From: an uncultured Erythrobacter sp.
Lineage (GTDB): Bacteria > Pseudomonadota > Alphaproteobacteria > Sphingomonadales > Sphingomonadaceae
Direction of reading: 5' to 3'
DNA length: 64,000 nt
Assembly: GCA_947488325.1 (NCBI GenBank)
Contig: CANKYZ010000001.1
Coordinates: 1 to 64,000 of the forward strand
In this document: positions 55,135 to 64,000 of the stretch, one piece after another
Layout of the letters: each line of letters starts with the position of its first letter
How positions within the stretch are numbered: the stretch's first letter is position 1
Notes under the pieces: generated by a model
The model's database searches: none
What the model was told of the DNA's origin: nothing
What the model saw: the letters and a program-made list of their open reading frames with translations, nothing else
Translations under genes and position numbers: made by a program

Positions 55135-55997
55135 TGGCGAGCCAGCCAGCAGAAAGTGTTCAAAGGTCCGATCGCTATTTGGGCATCCCTGATAGCGTCA
55201 AATCCTTTGGCAACTTGACGCTGGATTTTGTAGCAAAACAGGGACGAACCCAGCTTCAAAAGGAACATCAGTCGGGTTGTCTTCGAGCGCGTATGATCAA
55301 GACCGCAACCCAAGGATGGCCTACTTTGGCGACCATTAACACTGCGGGCGGTTTGACCGGCGGTGACCATCTGAAACAAACCCTTTTTTGGCAGCGCAAT
55401 GCCGAGGCGTGCGTGACTTCGGTTGCGGCAGAAAAAATCTATCGCTCACAATCAGGCAAAGCTCGAATTTGCACGCATATCTCCGTCAGTTCAGGCGCTT
55501 CTGCAGAGTGGCTGCCTCAGGAAACCATACTGTTTGACGGCGCTCATCTCGACCGAGAGCTTGAGGTACATCTTGATGGAGAAGCCAATTTCGTCGGCTG
55601 CGAAGCCATCGTTTTTGGCAGATTAGCTCGAGGTGAAAGCCTGCGGACGGGCTCCATTTGCGAACAGCTTAAAGTCTTCCGTGATGGCGAGTTGATCCTC
55701 TTTGATCGCACGCAGCAGTCAGGCGCCTTGAACGCCTGGTTGGATCGCAATTCGTGCGGGGCAGCCAACCGGGCCAGCGGCACGATTGTCATCGCGGCAT
55801 CAGAGCCGGGAGAGAAGCTCAAAGAACTGCGCGAGGCTTTGAGCGATGCCCAGGGGCTGGTTGGCGCGACGCTTGTTCGCGGCCTGGTGCACGCGCGTTT
55901 CCTTGCCAAGACTGATTGTGCGCTGCGCCACGACATGAGCCTTGCTCTGATTGCAGCTCGCGGCGGTCATGACCTTCCTCGTAACTGGAGTTGCTGA
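55134..55997 (+). CDS. ureD: Urease accessory protein UreD
   Basis: 287 residues. It acts with UreF and UreG as scaffold for nickel delivery to apo-urease. Visible marks are [47 protein letters not shown] and the [23 protein letters not shown]-terminal region. It is the first urease gene, following the adenine deaminase by overlap, so urease is part of the purine operon rather than an independent unit. Confidence 0.93.
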   Translation: MASQPAESVQRSDRYLGIPDSVKSFGNLTLDFVAKQGRTQLQKEHQSGCLRARMIKTATQGWPTLATINTAGGLTGGDHLKQTLFWQRNAEACVTSVAAEKIYRSQSGKARICTHISVSSGASAEWLPQETILFDGAHLDRELEVHLDGEANFVGCEAIVFGRLARGESLRTGSICEQLKVFRDGELILFDRTQQSGALNAWLDRNSCGAANRASGTIVIAASEPGEKLKELREALSDAQGLVGATLVRGLVHARFLAKTDCALRHDMSLALIAARGGHDLPRNWSC

Positions 55998-55999
55998 CT

Positions 56000-56302
56000 A
56001 TGAGACTGTCGCCCAGAGAGAAAGACAAAATGCTTATCTCGGTTGCAGCCATGGTTGCGCAGCGGCGCCTGGAGCGTGGCGTCAAGCTGAATCACCCTGA
56101 AGCCATCGCGCTGATTTCGGATTTCGTTCTGGAGGGCGCGCGAGATGGCACTAGCGTGACAGACCTCATGGAAGCGGGTGCGAAAGTCTTGACGGTTGAT
56201 CAGGTGATGCCGGGAATCGCGGAAATGATCCACGATGTTCAAGTTGAAGCCACGTTTCCCGACGGCACCAAGCTTGTAACCGTCCACAGGCCGATCCGAT
56301 GA
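56000..56302 (+). CDS. ureA: Urease gamma subunit
   Basis: 100 residues from the ATG at 56000; a TTG three codons upstream is less likely. The sequence [20 protein letters not shown], with [20 protein letters not shown], is standard for UreA, and the end is [11 protein letters not shown]. With UreB and UreC it forms the (alpha-beta-gamma)3 holoenzyme that splits urea. Overlaps ureB by four bases. Confidence 0.96.
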   Translation: MRLSPREKDKMLISVAAMVAQRRLERGVKLNHPEAIALISDFVLEGARDGTSVTDLMEAGAKVLTVDQVMPGIAEMIHDVQVEATFPDGTKLVTVHRPIR

Positions 56303-56607
56303 TTCCGGGACAGCTGATCCCTGCCAACGGGCATCTGGTGCTCAATGCCCGTAGTGATGCCGTGCAGGTGACCGTCTGTAATCTTGGCGATCGCCCGGTT
56401 CAGGTGGGCAGCCACTACCATTTCGCTGAAGCGAATGCGGGTCTCGATTTTGACCGTGCCAAAGCCTGGGCGTGTCGTCTGGATATCCCAGCAGGCTCAG
56501 CCGTTCGATTTGAGCCGGGGCAGACGCGCGAAGTCGATCTGGTGCCTTATGCGGGCGATGAAATCGTGTGCGGTTTCAGGGGATTGACCAGAAAGGAACT
56601 GGGCTGA
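56299..56607 (+). CDS. ureB: Urease beta subunit
   Basis: 102 residues. [37 protein letters not shown] and [17 protein letters not shown] are the usual UreB elements. The stop overlaps the ureC ATG by one base. The subunit carries no metal and stabilises the trimer. Confidence 0.96.
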   Translation: MIPGQLIPANGHLVLNARSDAVQVTVCNLGDRPVQVGSHYHFAEANAGLDFDRAKAWACRLDIPAGSAVRFEPGQTREVDLVPYAGDEIVCGFRGLTRKELG

Positions 56608-58317
56608 TGCCGTTCAAGATATCGCGCCATGACTACGCGCATATGTTTGGCCCCACAAAAGGCGATCGGCTACGGCTCGCGGATACCGAACTCATCATCG
56701 AGATCGAGAGCGATGCGACCGTCTATGGCGATGAAATCAAGTTTGGTGGCGGCAAGGTTATCCGTGACGGAATGGGCCAGAGCCAACGAACCAACGCTCA
56801 AGGTGTTGTCGATACCGTCATTACCAACGCTGTCATCATTGACCATGACAAGGTGATCAAAGCAGACATCGGTATCAAAGCCGGGCGGATCCACGCAATT
56901 GGCAAAGCGGGTAATCCCGATACACAACCGGGCGTCGAAATCGTCGTCGGACCGGGCACTGATGTCATCGCAGGCGAAGGCAAGATCGTGACTGCCGGGG
57001 GGGGTCGATTGCCACATCCACATGATCTGTCCGCAACAGGTGGACGAAGCGGTAGCAAGCGGGATCACAACCTTTGTTGGAGGCGGCACTGGGCCGTCTA
57101 CCGGAAGCAACGCCACGACGTGCACGCCGGGACCCTTCCATATTGAGCAGATACTGCGCGCGGTTGACGGGCTGCCGATCAATTTTGCGATTGTCGGCAA
57201 AGGTAACAGCAGTCGGCCTGAAGCGCTCATCGAGCAGATCGAGGCCGGGGCAACTGCGCTCAAACTGCACGAAGATTGGGGCACGACACCTGCCACAATC
57301 GATTGCTGTCTCACAGCTGCCGATGATCACGATGTGCAGGTTATGATCCACACCGATACCCTCAATGAAAGCGGTTTCGTCGACGACACAATCGCCGCGT
57401 TTAAGGGGCGCACGATTCACGCTTTTCATACCGAGGGCGCTGGCGGTGGGCACGCGCCCGACGTCATCAAGCTGGCAGGCCTATCCCACGTCATTCCCTC
57501 GTCGACTAACCCGACACGGCCCTTCACCGTCAATACGATTGAAGAGCATCTCGACATGCTCATGGTGTGCCATCACCTCGACCCCTCTATTGCAGAGGAC
57601 ATTGCTTTTGCAGAAAGCCGCATTCGCAAGGAGACGATTGCGGCCGAGGACATCTTTCACGATGTCGGCGCGATATCGATCATCTCTTCCGACAGTCAGG
57701 CGATGGGCCGTGTCGGCGAAGTGATTACACGCACGTGGCAGACTGCCGACAAGATGAAACGGCAGCGTGGTCAGCTCGAAGGCGAGACTGGCGATAATGA
57801 CAACCTGCGGGTTCGACGGTACATTTCCAAATACACGCTGAACCCGGCTATCGCCCAAGGGTTGTCGGCCGAGATCGGATCGGTTGATATAGGCAAGCTT
57901 GCCGACCTCATCGTGTGGGATCCCGCCTTCTTTGGGGTCAAACCTGATCTGGTTATCAAAGGCGGAACCATCAGCTTTGCCGCTATCGGCGACCCCAATG
58001 CCAGCATACCAACACCGCAACCGGTGCATGGTCGGCCCATGTTCGGGATGTATGGCAAGGCGCTATCCAGCTCATCGCTCACATTCGTCTCACAGGCTGC
58101 ATTCGGCGGTGGAGTAAAACAAAGGTTATCGCTGGAAAAAGACGTCGTTGCCGTGAGCAAATGCCGAGATATCGGCAAGAAAGACATGATCTTAAACGAT
58201 ACCCTCCCAGAAATCGACGTAGATCCCGAAACTTACGAAGTGCGCATGGACGGCGAGCTTGCGACTTGCGAGCCGGCGAACGTCGTTCCGATGGCCCAAC
58301 GTTATTTCCTGTACTGA
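56607..58317 (+). pseudogene. ureC: Urease alpha subunit with a one-base frameshift in a G run
   Basis: Catalytic subunit, 569 residues if one G is removed. As given, an ATG at 56607 opens [20 protein letters not shown] and continues in frame to residue ~131, where eight Gs (56997-57004) put the reading off frame and stop it at 57146. With seven Gs it reads [16 protein letters not shown], placing the nickel ligands His136 and His138, and goes on in the frame that is open to 58317. The rest is complete: carbamylated Lys in [32 protein letters not shown], the Asp ligand in SSDSQAMGR, and PMAQRYFLY end. All genes around are intact, so sequence error or phase variation is as likely as true decay. 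Confidence 0.9.
56997..57004. repeat. Eight-G homopolymer inside ureC
   Basis: A run of eight Gs in codons just before the first two nickel-ligand histidines. Seven Gs restore the ureC frame exactly. Runs of this length are prone to slippage in replication and to miscounting in sequencing, so the site could switch urease on and off or be an artefact. Confidence 0.85.
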
Positions 58318-58320
58318 GCT

Positions 58321-58806
58321 ATGACCGAACCCACTCTCATCAGCGCCATTGTTGAAAACGCATTCCAAGCCGGTGACAGTGTTGCGCTCGATTACGATGC
58401 TCGCAGCAAGCGCCGCGCGGTTTGGACCACAGCGAGCGGTAAGAAAATTCTGCTCGATCAGGAGCGACCCACAACACTTCGATCTGGTCAGGGCTTCGAG
58501 CTACCTGACGGCTCGGTCATAAGGATTGAAGCGGCTGAAGAAGACCTCATCGCCATCGCGACACCAAGCATTGAGCTTCTGACACAACTGGCGTGGCATC
58601 TCGGAAATCGGCACTTACCCACTCAGGTAATAGCTAGCATTGATGGGGTTAGCCTCCATATTAGGGCCGACCACGTCATCGAGGAAATGGTCGTAGGGCT
58701 TGGCGGGCAAACTCGCAAAATTCGGGCTGGTTTCGATCCTGAGCGCGGAGCCTACGCTCGTGTTGCGCAGCATAAAGATCATCAGAATGGTCATGCGCAT
58801 GGCTAA
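58321..58806 (+). CDS. ureE: Urease accessory protein UreE
   Basis: 161 residues. Nickel metallochaperone with an N-terminal domain (DYDARSKRRAVWTTASGKKILLDQ) and a C-terminal metal-binding domain with LTQLAWHLGNRHLPTQV, containing the conserved His. It ends [11 protein letters not shown], a short His-containing tail rather than the long polyhistidine tail of some enterobacteria. Starts three bases after ureC. Confidence 0.92.
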   Translation: MTEPTLISAIVENAFQAGDSVALDYDARSKRRAVWTTASGKKILLDQERPTTLRSGQGFELPDGSVIRIEAAEEDLIAIATPSIELLTQLAWHLGNRHLPTQVIASIDGVSLHIRADHVIEEMVVGLGGQTRKIRAGFDPERGAYARVAQHKDHQNGHAHG

Positions 58807-59530
58807 TCAAACAGATGATCGAAGCTGGCTCTACAGCATTCTCAGTTGGATGTCGCCCTCTTGGCCAATTGGCGCTTTTGCCTATTCGAGCGGGCTCGAA
58901 TGGGCTCATGAAGCGGGCTGGCTTAATGATGCCAATGCGGTGGCGGAATGGATCCGCGATAGTCTCGACTGCGGTAGTCTGTCAGCGGATGCCGCCTGTT
59001 TTGTCCGATGCTTTAAACCATTGGATGGAAATGCTGGTGCTGTCGAGTTCAAAGAACTGGCTACTTTTTCGCTTGCTGCTCAAATTTCGCGAGAACGCTC
59101 CATTGAAACGACTGCGCAGGGCGATGCTTTCCGCGCGATCGCCATAAACGCTAACAGGCAGGTGCACCCCGGCAAGATCGCCGCCTATGAACGGGCGACA
59201 AGCAGCATCGAAAAGGGAAAACTGCCCTATCCGGTAGCAGCTGGCGCCTTGTTCGCTATTTTTAGAATTCCAGAAGAAGCGGCGCTTCTGTCTTTCCTGC
59301 ATGCTGCGGTTGCCAACCTATTGTCAGCTTCCCAGCGCATCGTGCCGCTAGGACATACCGATACTCAAGTCCTTGCCTCTACCTTGCAGCATGACGTCCA
59401 GCACGCCGTCGACACCAGTCTCGAACGGCGCTTACTCCCCATAGAACAGGCATTCGCAAGCGCCAATCTCGCCGCTGAAATTGCCTGTATCCAACATGAA
59501 ACGCAATACACGAGGCTTTTCAGGACATGA
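58799..59530 (+). CDS. ureF: Urease accessory protein UreF
   Basis: 243 residues from the ATG at 58799, overlapping ureE by eight bases; in-frame ATGs at 58793 and 58787 are alternatives. The UreF pattern is [24 protein letters not shown] at the start, then [14 protein letters not shown] and a C-terminal end typical of the family ([16 protein letters not shown]). It joins UreD and UreG in the nickel-loading complex. Stop overlaps the ureG ATG. Confidence 0.93.
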   Translation: MANQTDDRSWLYSILSWMSPSWPIGAFAYSSGLEWAHEAGWLNDANAVAEWIRDSLDCGSLSADAACFVRCFKPLDGNAGAVEFKELATFSLAAQISRERSIETTAQGDAFRAIAINANRQVHPGKIAAYERATSSIEKGKLPYPVAAGALFAIFRIPEEAALLSFLHAAVANLLSASQRIVPLGHTDTQVLASTLQHDVQHAVDTSLERRLLPIEQAFASANLAAEIACIQHETQYTRLFRT

Positions 59531-60162
59531 CCAACAAGAGGCTCTCACCACTCAGAGTGGGGATCGGCGGTCCCGTCGGAACGGGCAAGACCGCGCTTAT
59601 GGACGCCCTTTGTAAACGGCTCCGCAATCAGCTCGAAGTCGCCGCCATTACAAATGACATTTATACCAAAGAGGATGCAGAGTTTCTGCTTCGTGCAGGC
59701 TCCCTAGCAGCAGACCGTATCGTGGGTGTTGAAACAGGTGGTTGTCCCCATACGGCGATCAGGGAAGATGCATCGATGAACCTTGCGGCCGTCGAGGACA
59801 TTACCGCTCGCCATGATGGGCTCGACCTCATCCTCATTGAAAGCGGCGGAGACAATCTGGCCGCGACATTCAGCCCGGAATTGGCTGACCTCACAATCTA
59901 CGTCATTGATGTGTCGGCGGGCGACAAAATTCCCAGAAAGGGTGGTCCGGGTATTACACGGTCGGATCTTCTCGTCATCAACAAGACCGACCTTGCGCCC
60001 TTGGTGGGAGCGGATCTGGACGTGATGGACCGGGATGCCCGGCGCATGCGTGGTCAGCGGCCATTTGTGTTTGCGAACATCAAAGCGGGAACTGCTGTTG
60101 AGGAGATTGCTAATTTCCTCATCGAAAACGGCGGCCTGCCAATTGAAGGAGACGACTTGTGA
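59527..60162 (+). CDS. ureG: Urease accessory GTPase UreG
   Basis: 211 residues. SIMIBI-type GTPase that drives nickel transfer. P-loop [30 protein letters not shown], the nickel-binding CPH in [35 protein letters not shown] and the specificity motif NKTDL are all present. Stop overlaps the GTG of the HupE-like gene. Confidence 0.96.
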   Translation: MTNKRLSPLRVGIGGPVGTGKTALMDALCKRLRNQLEVAAITNDIYTKEDAEFLLRAGSLAADRIVGVETGGCPHTAIREDASMNLAAVEDITARHDGLDLILIESGGDNLAATFSPELADLTIYVIDVSAGDKIPRKGGPGITRSDLLVINKTDLAPLVGADLDVMDRDARRMRGQRPFVFANIKAGTAVEEIANFLIENGGLPIEGDDL

Positions 60163-60551
60163 AGAAGCTGACGCCAATGAAAACTGGGGCGACGATTGCC
60201 TTGCTCACCATGTCGGCAAGCGGGGCTGCGCATGAAGGTCATCATCTAGCTGATCATGCTCTTATGAGCGGACTCTTACATCCTCTCACCGGTATTGAGC
60301 ATCTTGTCGGACTTCTGGGTTTAGGCAGCGTGATTGGGGTTGCGAGCGCGATACGGTTGCGAGAGGAATCATATCTGCTCCCGATGCTGCTACTCTCAGT
60401 GGCTTGTCTTGTACTGTCACTGGGTAAGGCCAATGGGGCCTTTGCTATCGGCTTCTTTGCGTCAAGCCTCTTGCTGTCGGGCGTTGCATACGCGCTTGGA
60501 AGATTCCTGACCGAGAAGGGTTCAGATTGGCAACAATCCCGCAAGTTCTGA
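60159..60551 (+). CDS. Short HupE/UreJ-like membrane protein
   Basis: 130 residues from a GTG overlapping the ureG stop. A signal sequence ending [11 protein letters not shown] is followed by [20 protein letters not shown], the HupE/UreJ nickel-permease motif (HPLxGxxHL). The family usually has about 190 residues and a further His-containing helix region (GHAHG); here the protein ends after about four helices, with a charged tail. It may be a shortened nickel permease or one that has lost its last part. Its 3' end overlaps the convergent ureidoglycolate lyase gene by 30 bases. Confidence 0.7.
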   Translation: MKKLTPMKTGATIALLTMSASGAAHEGHHLADHALMSGLLHPLTGIEHLVGLLGLGSVIGVASAIRLREESYLLPMLLLSVACLVLSLGKANGAFAIGFFASSLLLSGVAYALGRFLTEKGSDWQQSRKF

Positions 60552-61046
60552 TTCTTCAATACACACTTTCTGATCATCGAGGAGGAGCACCTCCTCGCAG
60601 TCTTCTTCTCGTGCAACTCGGTCGATAACGAGGAAATCGCTCATCTCGCCGAGCGCCAAACAAAAGTGGTGCCAAGTGCCAGCGGAAAACTGGATACCCT
60701 GAGTGCCCTTCGCAGCGAATATGCGAATGCCATCGCTATCAAGATCGCCAGCAGGTGCGACGACCACCAGAAAGGGATTGCCGCTGAGTGGTACAAAGGT
60801 TTGCGAACCCTGCCGATGCCTTTCCATTGCCTCGACGATGAAAGGCATGGAGCGTGGTTTGGCACGGTAAATATGGATTGCCGGGCGGCCTGACGCGCGC
60901 CCGCAATCAGGCCGCGCAAGTTCTGCAAACTTTAGACACGTGCCGTTGTTGATGATTGATGCGGACGATTCATCGCCAGCTTCAATCACGTCCCCAAAGG
61001 GGCGAAACGCATCATCTGTCAACTGCTCTACGGGAACTGCCTTCAT
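60522..61046 (-). CDS. allA: Ureidoglycolate lyase
   Basis: 174 residues. It breaks ureidoglycolate into glyoxylate and urea. AllA marks are VEQLTDDAFRPFGDVIEAG, INNGTCLKFAEL, MERHRQGSQTFVPLSGNPFLVVVA and FSAGTWHHFCLALG. The ATG at 61046 has GAGG upstream, and an operator copy lies 29 bases before it. It is the only allantoin-pathway gene on the minus strand at this end, divergent from transketolase and convergent with the urease operon. Confidence 0.93.
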   Translation of the reverse strand: MKAVPVEQLTDDAFRPFGDVIEAGDESSASIINNGTCLKFAELARPDCGRASGRPAIHIYRAKPRSMPFIVEAMERHRQGSQTFVPLSGNPFLVVVAPAGDLDSDGIRIFAAKGTQGIQFSAGTWHHFCLALGEMSDFLVIDRVAREEDCEEVLLLDDQKVCIEESELAGLLPI

Positions 61047-61075
61047 CTACTCTGCCTCTTTCCAATCAATCTTGC

Positions 61076-61087
61076 TTAAACGTTTAA
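61076..61087. promoter_or_regulatory. LacI-type operator, perfect copy
   Basis: TTAAACGTTTAA in the divergent gap between allA (minus, 29 bases to ATG) and the transketolase gene (plus, 38 bases to GTG). Its presence ties pentose-phosphate metabolism to the purine regulon. Confidence 0.7.
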
Positions 61088-61125
61088 TCAAAGCTAGGCC
61101 AGAGAGAATTCTGAAAGGAGTAAGG

Positions 61126-63120
61126 GTGGAAAAAGCCGAACAATCTCTGACTGAAATGGCGACCATGTTGCGGGTGCTATGCGCCGATATGGTCGAAAAT
61201 GCCGGATCGGGCCATCCCGGTATGCCCATGGGCATGGCGGATGCAGCGACCGTACTGTTTGCAAACCATCTCAGATTTGACCCGCAAAACCCGCAATGGG
61301 CTGCTCGCGATCGGTTTGTCCTTTCTGCAGGGCACGGATCGGCGCTTATCTACGCACTACTTCACTTGATCGGTCTTCCAGAGATGGGCCTTGAGCAGTT
61401 GCAGACGTTGCGTCGGAAAGGCAGCCTTACACCTGGACACCCTGAGCACGGCCACACAGCAGGGATCGAATGCACTACGGGCCCTCTTGGCCAAGGCTTC
61501 GCGACGTCCGTTGGTATGGCGATCTCTGAAAAAAAGCTCCGCGCTGAGCTAGAGTCCGACATCGCATCGCATCGCGTCTTCGCTATCGCAGGGGATGGCT
61601 GCCTGATGGAAGGCATTAGCCATGAAGCGGCCGCGCTTGCTGGTCACTTACAACTCGACAACCTCACGGTCTTGTTCGACGACAACTCCATTTCCATCGA
61701 CGGAAAGATCTCGATCACGTCCTCGGAAGACGTTCTGTCACGCTTTACTTCTTATGGATGGAACACGATCAAAGTTGATGGGCATTCCCAGCCGTCGGTC
61801 AATCAGGCGCTTCTTCAGGCCAAAGATGCATGTCGACCTACCCTGATTGCCTGCAAAACCAAAATTGGGTTTGGCGCACCGACTAAAGCCGGCAAAGCTG
61901 CCATTCATGGTGCCCCGCTAGGGCCAGATGAAGTGACCGGACTACGAAAACTCGTAGGCTGGGAATCAGAACCGTTTCATCTCCCCAGCAGGCTTCTGGA
62001 AATGTGGCGCGAAGTAGGGCGTCGCAACACAAATTTGCATCGAGATTGGCAGAGCCGCCTAACTGCCGAGAACGGCGAGGTTCGCTCTCGCCTTAAGGCT
62101 ATTGAACAGGGGGAGTTGCCTGCTCTCTCAACGGAGGCTGTCGAATCGCTGCGCACCGTAGCTTTGGCACAATCAGATCCGCAAGCGACACGAGTATCGT
62201 CCAAGAACGCGCTCGAAAGCATCGTCCCTGGAATGCCTTCGCTTGTTGGAGGTTCGGCTGACTTGAGCGGATCGAACGGCACAAGAACGGATCATCACTC
62301 GGACTTCAGCAACGAAATTAGGTCAGGCAACTATATCCGTTACGGCGTGCGCGAACACGCTATGGCCGCAATAATGAACGGTATAGCTCTGTCCGGGGCA
62401 TACACACCCTATGGCGGAACGTTTCTGGTGTTTAGCGACTATTGCCGCCCAGCGATCCGCTTGTCAGCCCTAATGCGGCTTCGAGTGATCTACGTCTTCA
62501 CGCATGACTCCATCGGTTTGGGTGAGGACGGACCGACCCACCAACCCGTTGAGCATCTGGCCAGCCTGCGCCTGATTCCGGGTCTACAGGTCTTGCGGCC
62601 TGCAGACGCCGTCGAGGTCGCCGAATGCTGGGAGATGGCACTCAACAGTGACGGGCCGACCGCCTTGGTTTTGTCTCGCCAGAATCTCCCTCAGTTCCGC
62701 GTTCATGCAGATAAGAACCTTAGCGCCAATGGAGCCTATCGAGTTGCCTCGTGCCAAGAGCCTGCGGATGTGAGAATTTTTGCAAGCGGGTCCGAAGTCC
62801 ATTTGGCGATAGAGGCCGGAGAACACCTTATGAAGAAAGGGGTCAAAACCGAGGTCTTTTCGGTTCCTCGTCTCGACCGTGTGGCCCGCTCCGATTCCGG
62901 GCAATCAACACTCAAGGCACCGCCCGCGCTCCAAGTCGCGATCGAGGCTGGGTTGCCAGATCCTTGGCGACCGATTGTCGGAGATGAAGGCTTGATCTTT
63001 GGCGTCGATCATTTCGGTGAATCCGCGTCCGCCGAAGAGCTCTTTGAGCAATTCGGACTGACACCCGAGCAGGTCGTCGCAGGGATACAGAATCATCTAA
63101 TTTCAAAGGTACAAAAATGA
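61126..63120 (+). CDS. tkt: Transketolase of the purine locus
   Basis: 664 residues from a GTG at 61126 with AAGGAG five bases upstream; earlier in-frame codons lie in the operator region. ThDP-dependent transfer of two-carbon units between sugar phosphates. Signatures are [81 protein letters not shown] and [21 protein letters not shown]. With ribose-5-phosphate from AMP nucleosidase as input, its place in this regulon makes sense. The stop overlaps the next gene's ATG (ATGA). Confidence 0.95.
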   Translation: MEKAEQSLTEMATMLRVLCADMVENAGSGHPGMPMGMADAATVLFANHLRFDPQNPQWAARDRFVLSAGHGSALIYALLHLIGLPEMGLEQLQTLRRKGSLTPGHPEHGHTAGIECTTGPLGQGFATSVGMAISEKKLRAELESDIASHRVFAIAGDGCLMEGISHEAAALAGHLQLDNLTVLFDDNSISIDGKISITSSEDVLSRFTSYGWNTIKVDGHSQPSVNQALLQAKDACRPTLIACKTKIGFGAPTKAGKAAIHGAPLGPDEVTGLRKLVGWESEPFHLPSRLLEMWREVGRRNTNLHRDWQSRLTAENGEVRSRLKAIEQGELPALSTEAVESLRTVALAQSDPQATRVSSKNALESIVPGMPSLVGGSADLSGSNGTRTDHHSDFSNEIRSGNYIRYGVREHAMAAIMNGIALSGAYTPYGGTFLVFSDYCRPAIRLSALMRLRVIYVFTHDSIGLGEDGPTHQPVEHLASLRLIPGLQVLRPADAVEVAECWEMALNSDGPTALVLSRQNLPQFRVHADKNLSANGAYRVASCQEPADVRIFASGSEVHLAIEAGEHLMKKGVKTEVFSVPRLDRVARSDSGQSTLKAPPALQVAIEAGLPDPWRPIVGDEGLIFGVDHFGESASAEELFEQFGLTPEQVVAGIQNHLISKVQK

Positions 63121-63773
63121 AATTCTTTGCCGACACAGCCGAACTCGACGACATTAAAGAACTCGCCGCAACCGGCCTCCTCGATGGCGTCACCACCAAT
63201 CCTTCGCTGATCGCCAAGTCGGGTCGCGATTTCATGGAAGTGACGAAGGAAATCTGCGATATCGTTGACGGTCCGGTCAGCGCCGAAGTTGTCGCATTGG
63301 ACCATGAGACGATGATGAAAGAGGCAGAAGTCCTGCGCAAGATCGCGGACAATGTCTGCATCAAGGTGCCGCTGACGATTGATGGCCTGAAGACCTGCAA
63401 GTCGCTGACCAGCGACGGTACAATGGTCAACGTCACGCTATGTTTCTCTGCCAATCAGGCGCTGCTTGCAGCCAAGGCCGGGGCGAGCTTCATCAGCCCG
63501 TTTGTCGGGCGGCACGATGACAACGGCTTCAACGGAATGGAACTGATCGAAGATATCCGTCTGGTTTATGACAACTACGAATACGGCACAGAAATTCTGG
63601 TCGCGAGCGTGCGGCATGTGATCCACGTGCTGGAAAGCGCAAAGATCGGCGCCGATGTTATGACCGCTCCACCAAAGGTTATCCAGCAACTCTTCAATCA
63701 CACGCTGACTGACAAGGGCATCGAGGGCTTTTTGAAAGACTGGAAATCGACCGGACAGAGTATTTTGGCGTGA
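63117..63773 (+). CDS. Transaldolase-family protein (fructose-6-phosphate aldolase type)
   Basis: 218 residues. Short transaldolase/FSA subfamily: [34 protein letters not shown], and the Schiff-base lysine in NVCIKVPLT, then [26 protein letters not shown]. The short class includes both transaldolases and fructose-6-phosphate aldolases; which it is cannot be told. It starts inside the transketolase stop codon, so the two are translationally coupled. It may be an old chromosomal gene that the locus now precedes. Confidence 0.9.
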   Translation: MKFFADTAELDDIKELAATGLLDGVTTNPSLIAKSGRDFMEVTKEICDIVDGPVSAEVVALDHETMMKEAEVLRKIADNVCIKVPLTIDGLKTCKSLTSDGTMVNVTLCFSANQALLAAKAGASFISPFVGRHDDNGFNGMELIEDIRLVYDNYEYGTEILVASVRHVIHVLESAKIGADVMTAPPKVIQQLFNHTLTDKGIEGFLKDWKSTGQSILA

Positions 63774-64000
63774 CTGCTTTTTCCCCTCGTTCGGGGATTC
63801 AGATCGATACCAATCTTGCTGAATTTCTGGAGCAAGAGGTGCTTGAGCCGCTGGGACGTGATGTGGTTGCTTTCTGGGATGGCTTTACGAAACTGCTGTC
63901 AGACTTTGCGCCGCGCAATGCAGCGCTGCTTGAAAAGCGCGAAGATCTCCAGGCGAAGATCGATGCTTGGCATAAAGAGCGCGCAGGAAAGCTGCATGAT
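63770..64000 (+). CDS. glcB: Malate synthase G, N-terminal part (cut by window end)
   Basis: 77 codons from a GTG overlapping the stop of the transaldolase gene. The sequence [20 protein letters not shown], then [15 protein letters not shown], matches the N-terminal clasp of malate synthase G, which condenses glyoxylate with acetyl-CoA. The rest is beyond the window. Glyoxylate is the carbon end-product of the ureidoglycolate step, so this gene would close the pathway. Whether it belongs to the locus or to the original chromosome is not clear. Confidence 0.8.
   Translation, partial: MTAFSPRSGIQIDTNLAEFLEQEVLEPLGRDVVAFWDGFTKLLSDFAPRNAALLEKREDLQAKIDAWHKERAGKLHD

Noticed and set aside
56607-57146. 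A separate short ureC-like gene followed by a second gene at 57022
   Set aside because: The two frames join exactly at one G run, and together give one full-length urease alpha subunit, so they are one frameshifted gene.
1-64000. CRISPR arrays, IS elements and rRNA genes
   Set aside because: No regularly spaced repeats, transposase signatures or rRNA sequence were seen on reading the window.

Overview
The window comes from an alphaproteobacterium, probably a member of the Sphingomonadales close to Erythrobacter. This is an inference from moderate GC, gene content (CHASE2 kinase with FecR/LysM partner, NnrU, MlaA, TonB receptor, DUF2141, IHF) and protein style; no database search was possible.

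Region by region. (a) 1-546: a minus-strand mosaic of gene fragments. These are a small coiled-coil protein with a frameshift, an RHS-repeat piece, and at the very edge a C39-peptidase ABC-transporter piece. (b) 0.6-30.7 kb: ordinary chromosome. It holds a radical SAM/DUF2064 pair; an OmpR regulator, lipoprotein, CHASE2 histidine kinase and FecR/LysM sensory cluster; an M20 amidohydrolase; a diacylglycerol kinase next to a Tam41-like protein; rpe, heparinase II/III and purH; msrA, a Fur/Zur regulator and dxs; mlaA; an FKBP and two amidohydrolases; a POT peptide transporter; gntR, ihfB and a CPA2 antiporter; and an intact tRNA-Leu(UAA). (c) 30.7-33.0 kb: an integration junction. It has a broken tyrosine integrase abutting tRNA-Leu, a 46-nt 3' fragment of tRNA-Gly(GCC), and an intact P4-type integrase. 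(d) 33.0-63.1 kb: a large purine-utilisation locus. (e) 63.1-64.0 kb: a transaldolase-family gene and the start of malate synthase G.

The purine locus is the main discovery. It encodes an outer-membrane front end (TonB-dependent receptor, DUF2490 protein), exported phosphatases (PhoD family, HAD/DUF2608), a CNT nucleoside transporter, adenosine kinase, AMP nucleosidase, an adenine-deaminase-type enzyme, xanthine dehydrogenase XdhABC, urate hydroxylase PuuD, HIU hydrolase, OHCU decarboxylase, PuuE allantoinase, allantoicase, ureidoglycolate lyase and a full urease set (ureDABCEFG plus a HupE/UreJ-like protein). Read as a pathway, adenosine becomes AMP, then adenine plus ribose-5-phosphate. Adenine goes through hypoxanthine, xanthine, urate, allantoin and ureidoglycolate to glyoxylate, ammonia and CO2. 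The ribose-5-phosphate can enter the transketolase and transaldolase encoded at the right end, and malate synthase G just beyond could take the glyoxylate.

One LacI-family repressor gene lies in the locus, and five copies of a palindrome (TTAAACGTTTAA or 1-2 mismatches) sit in the promoter regions of its transcription units, four of them divergent. This suggests one local regulon. The ureC gene carries an eight-G run where seven keep the frame, so urease is either broken, phase-variable or affected by a sequence error.
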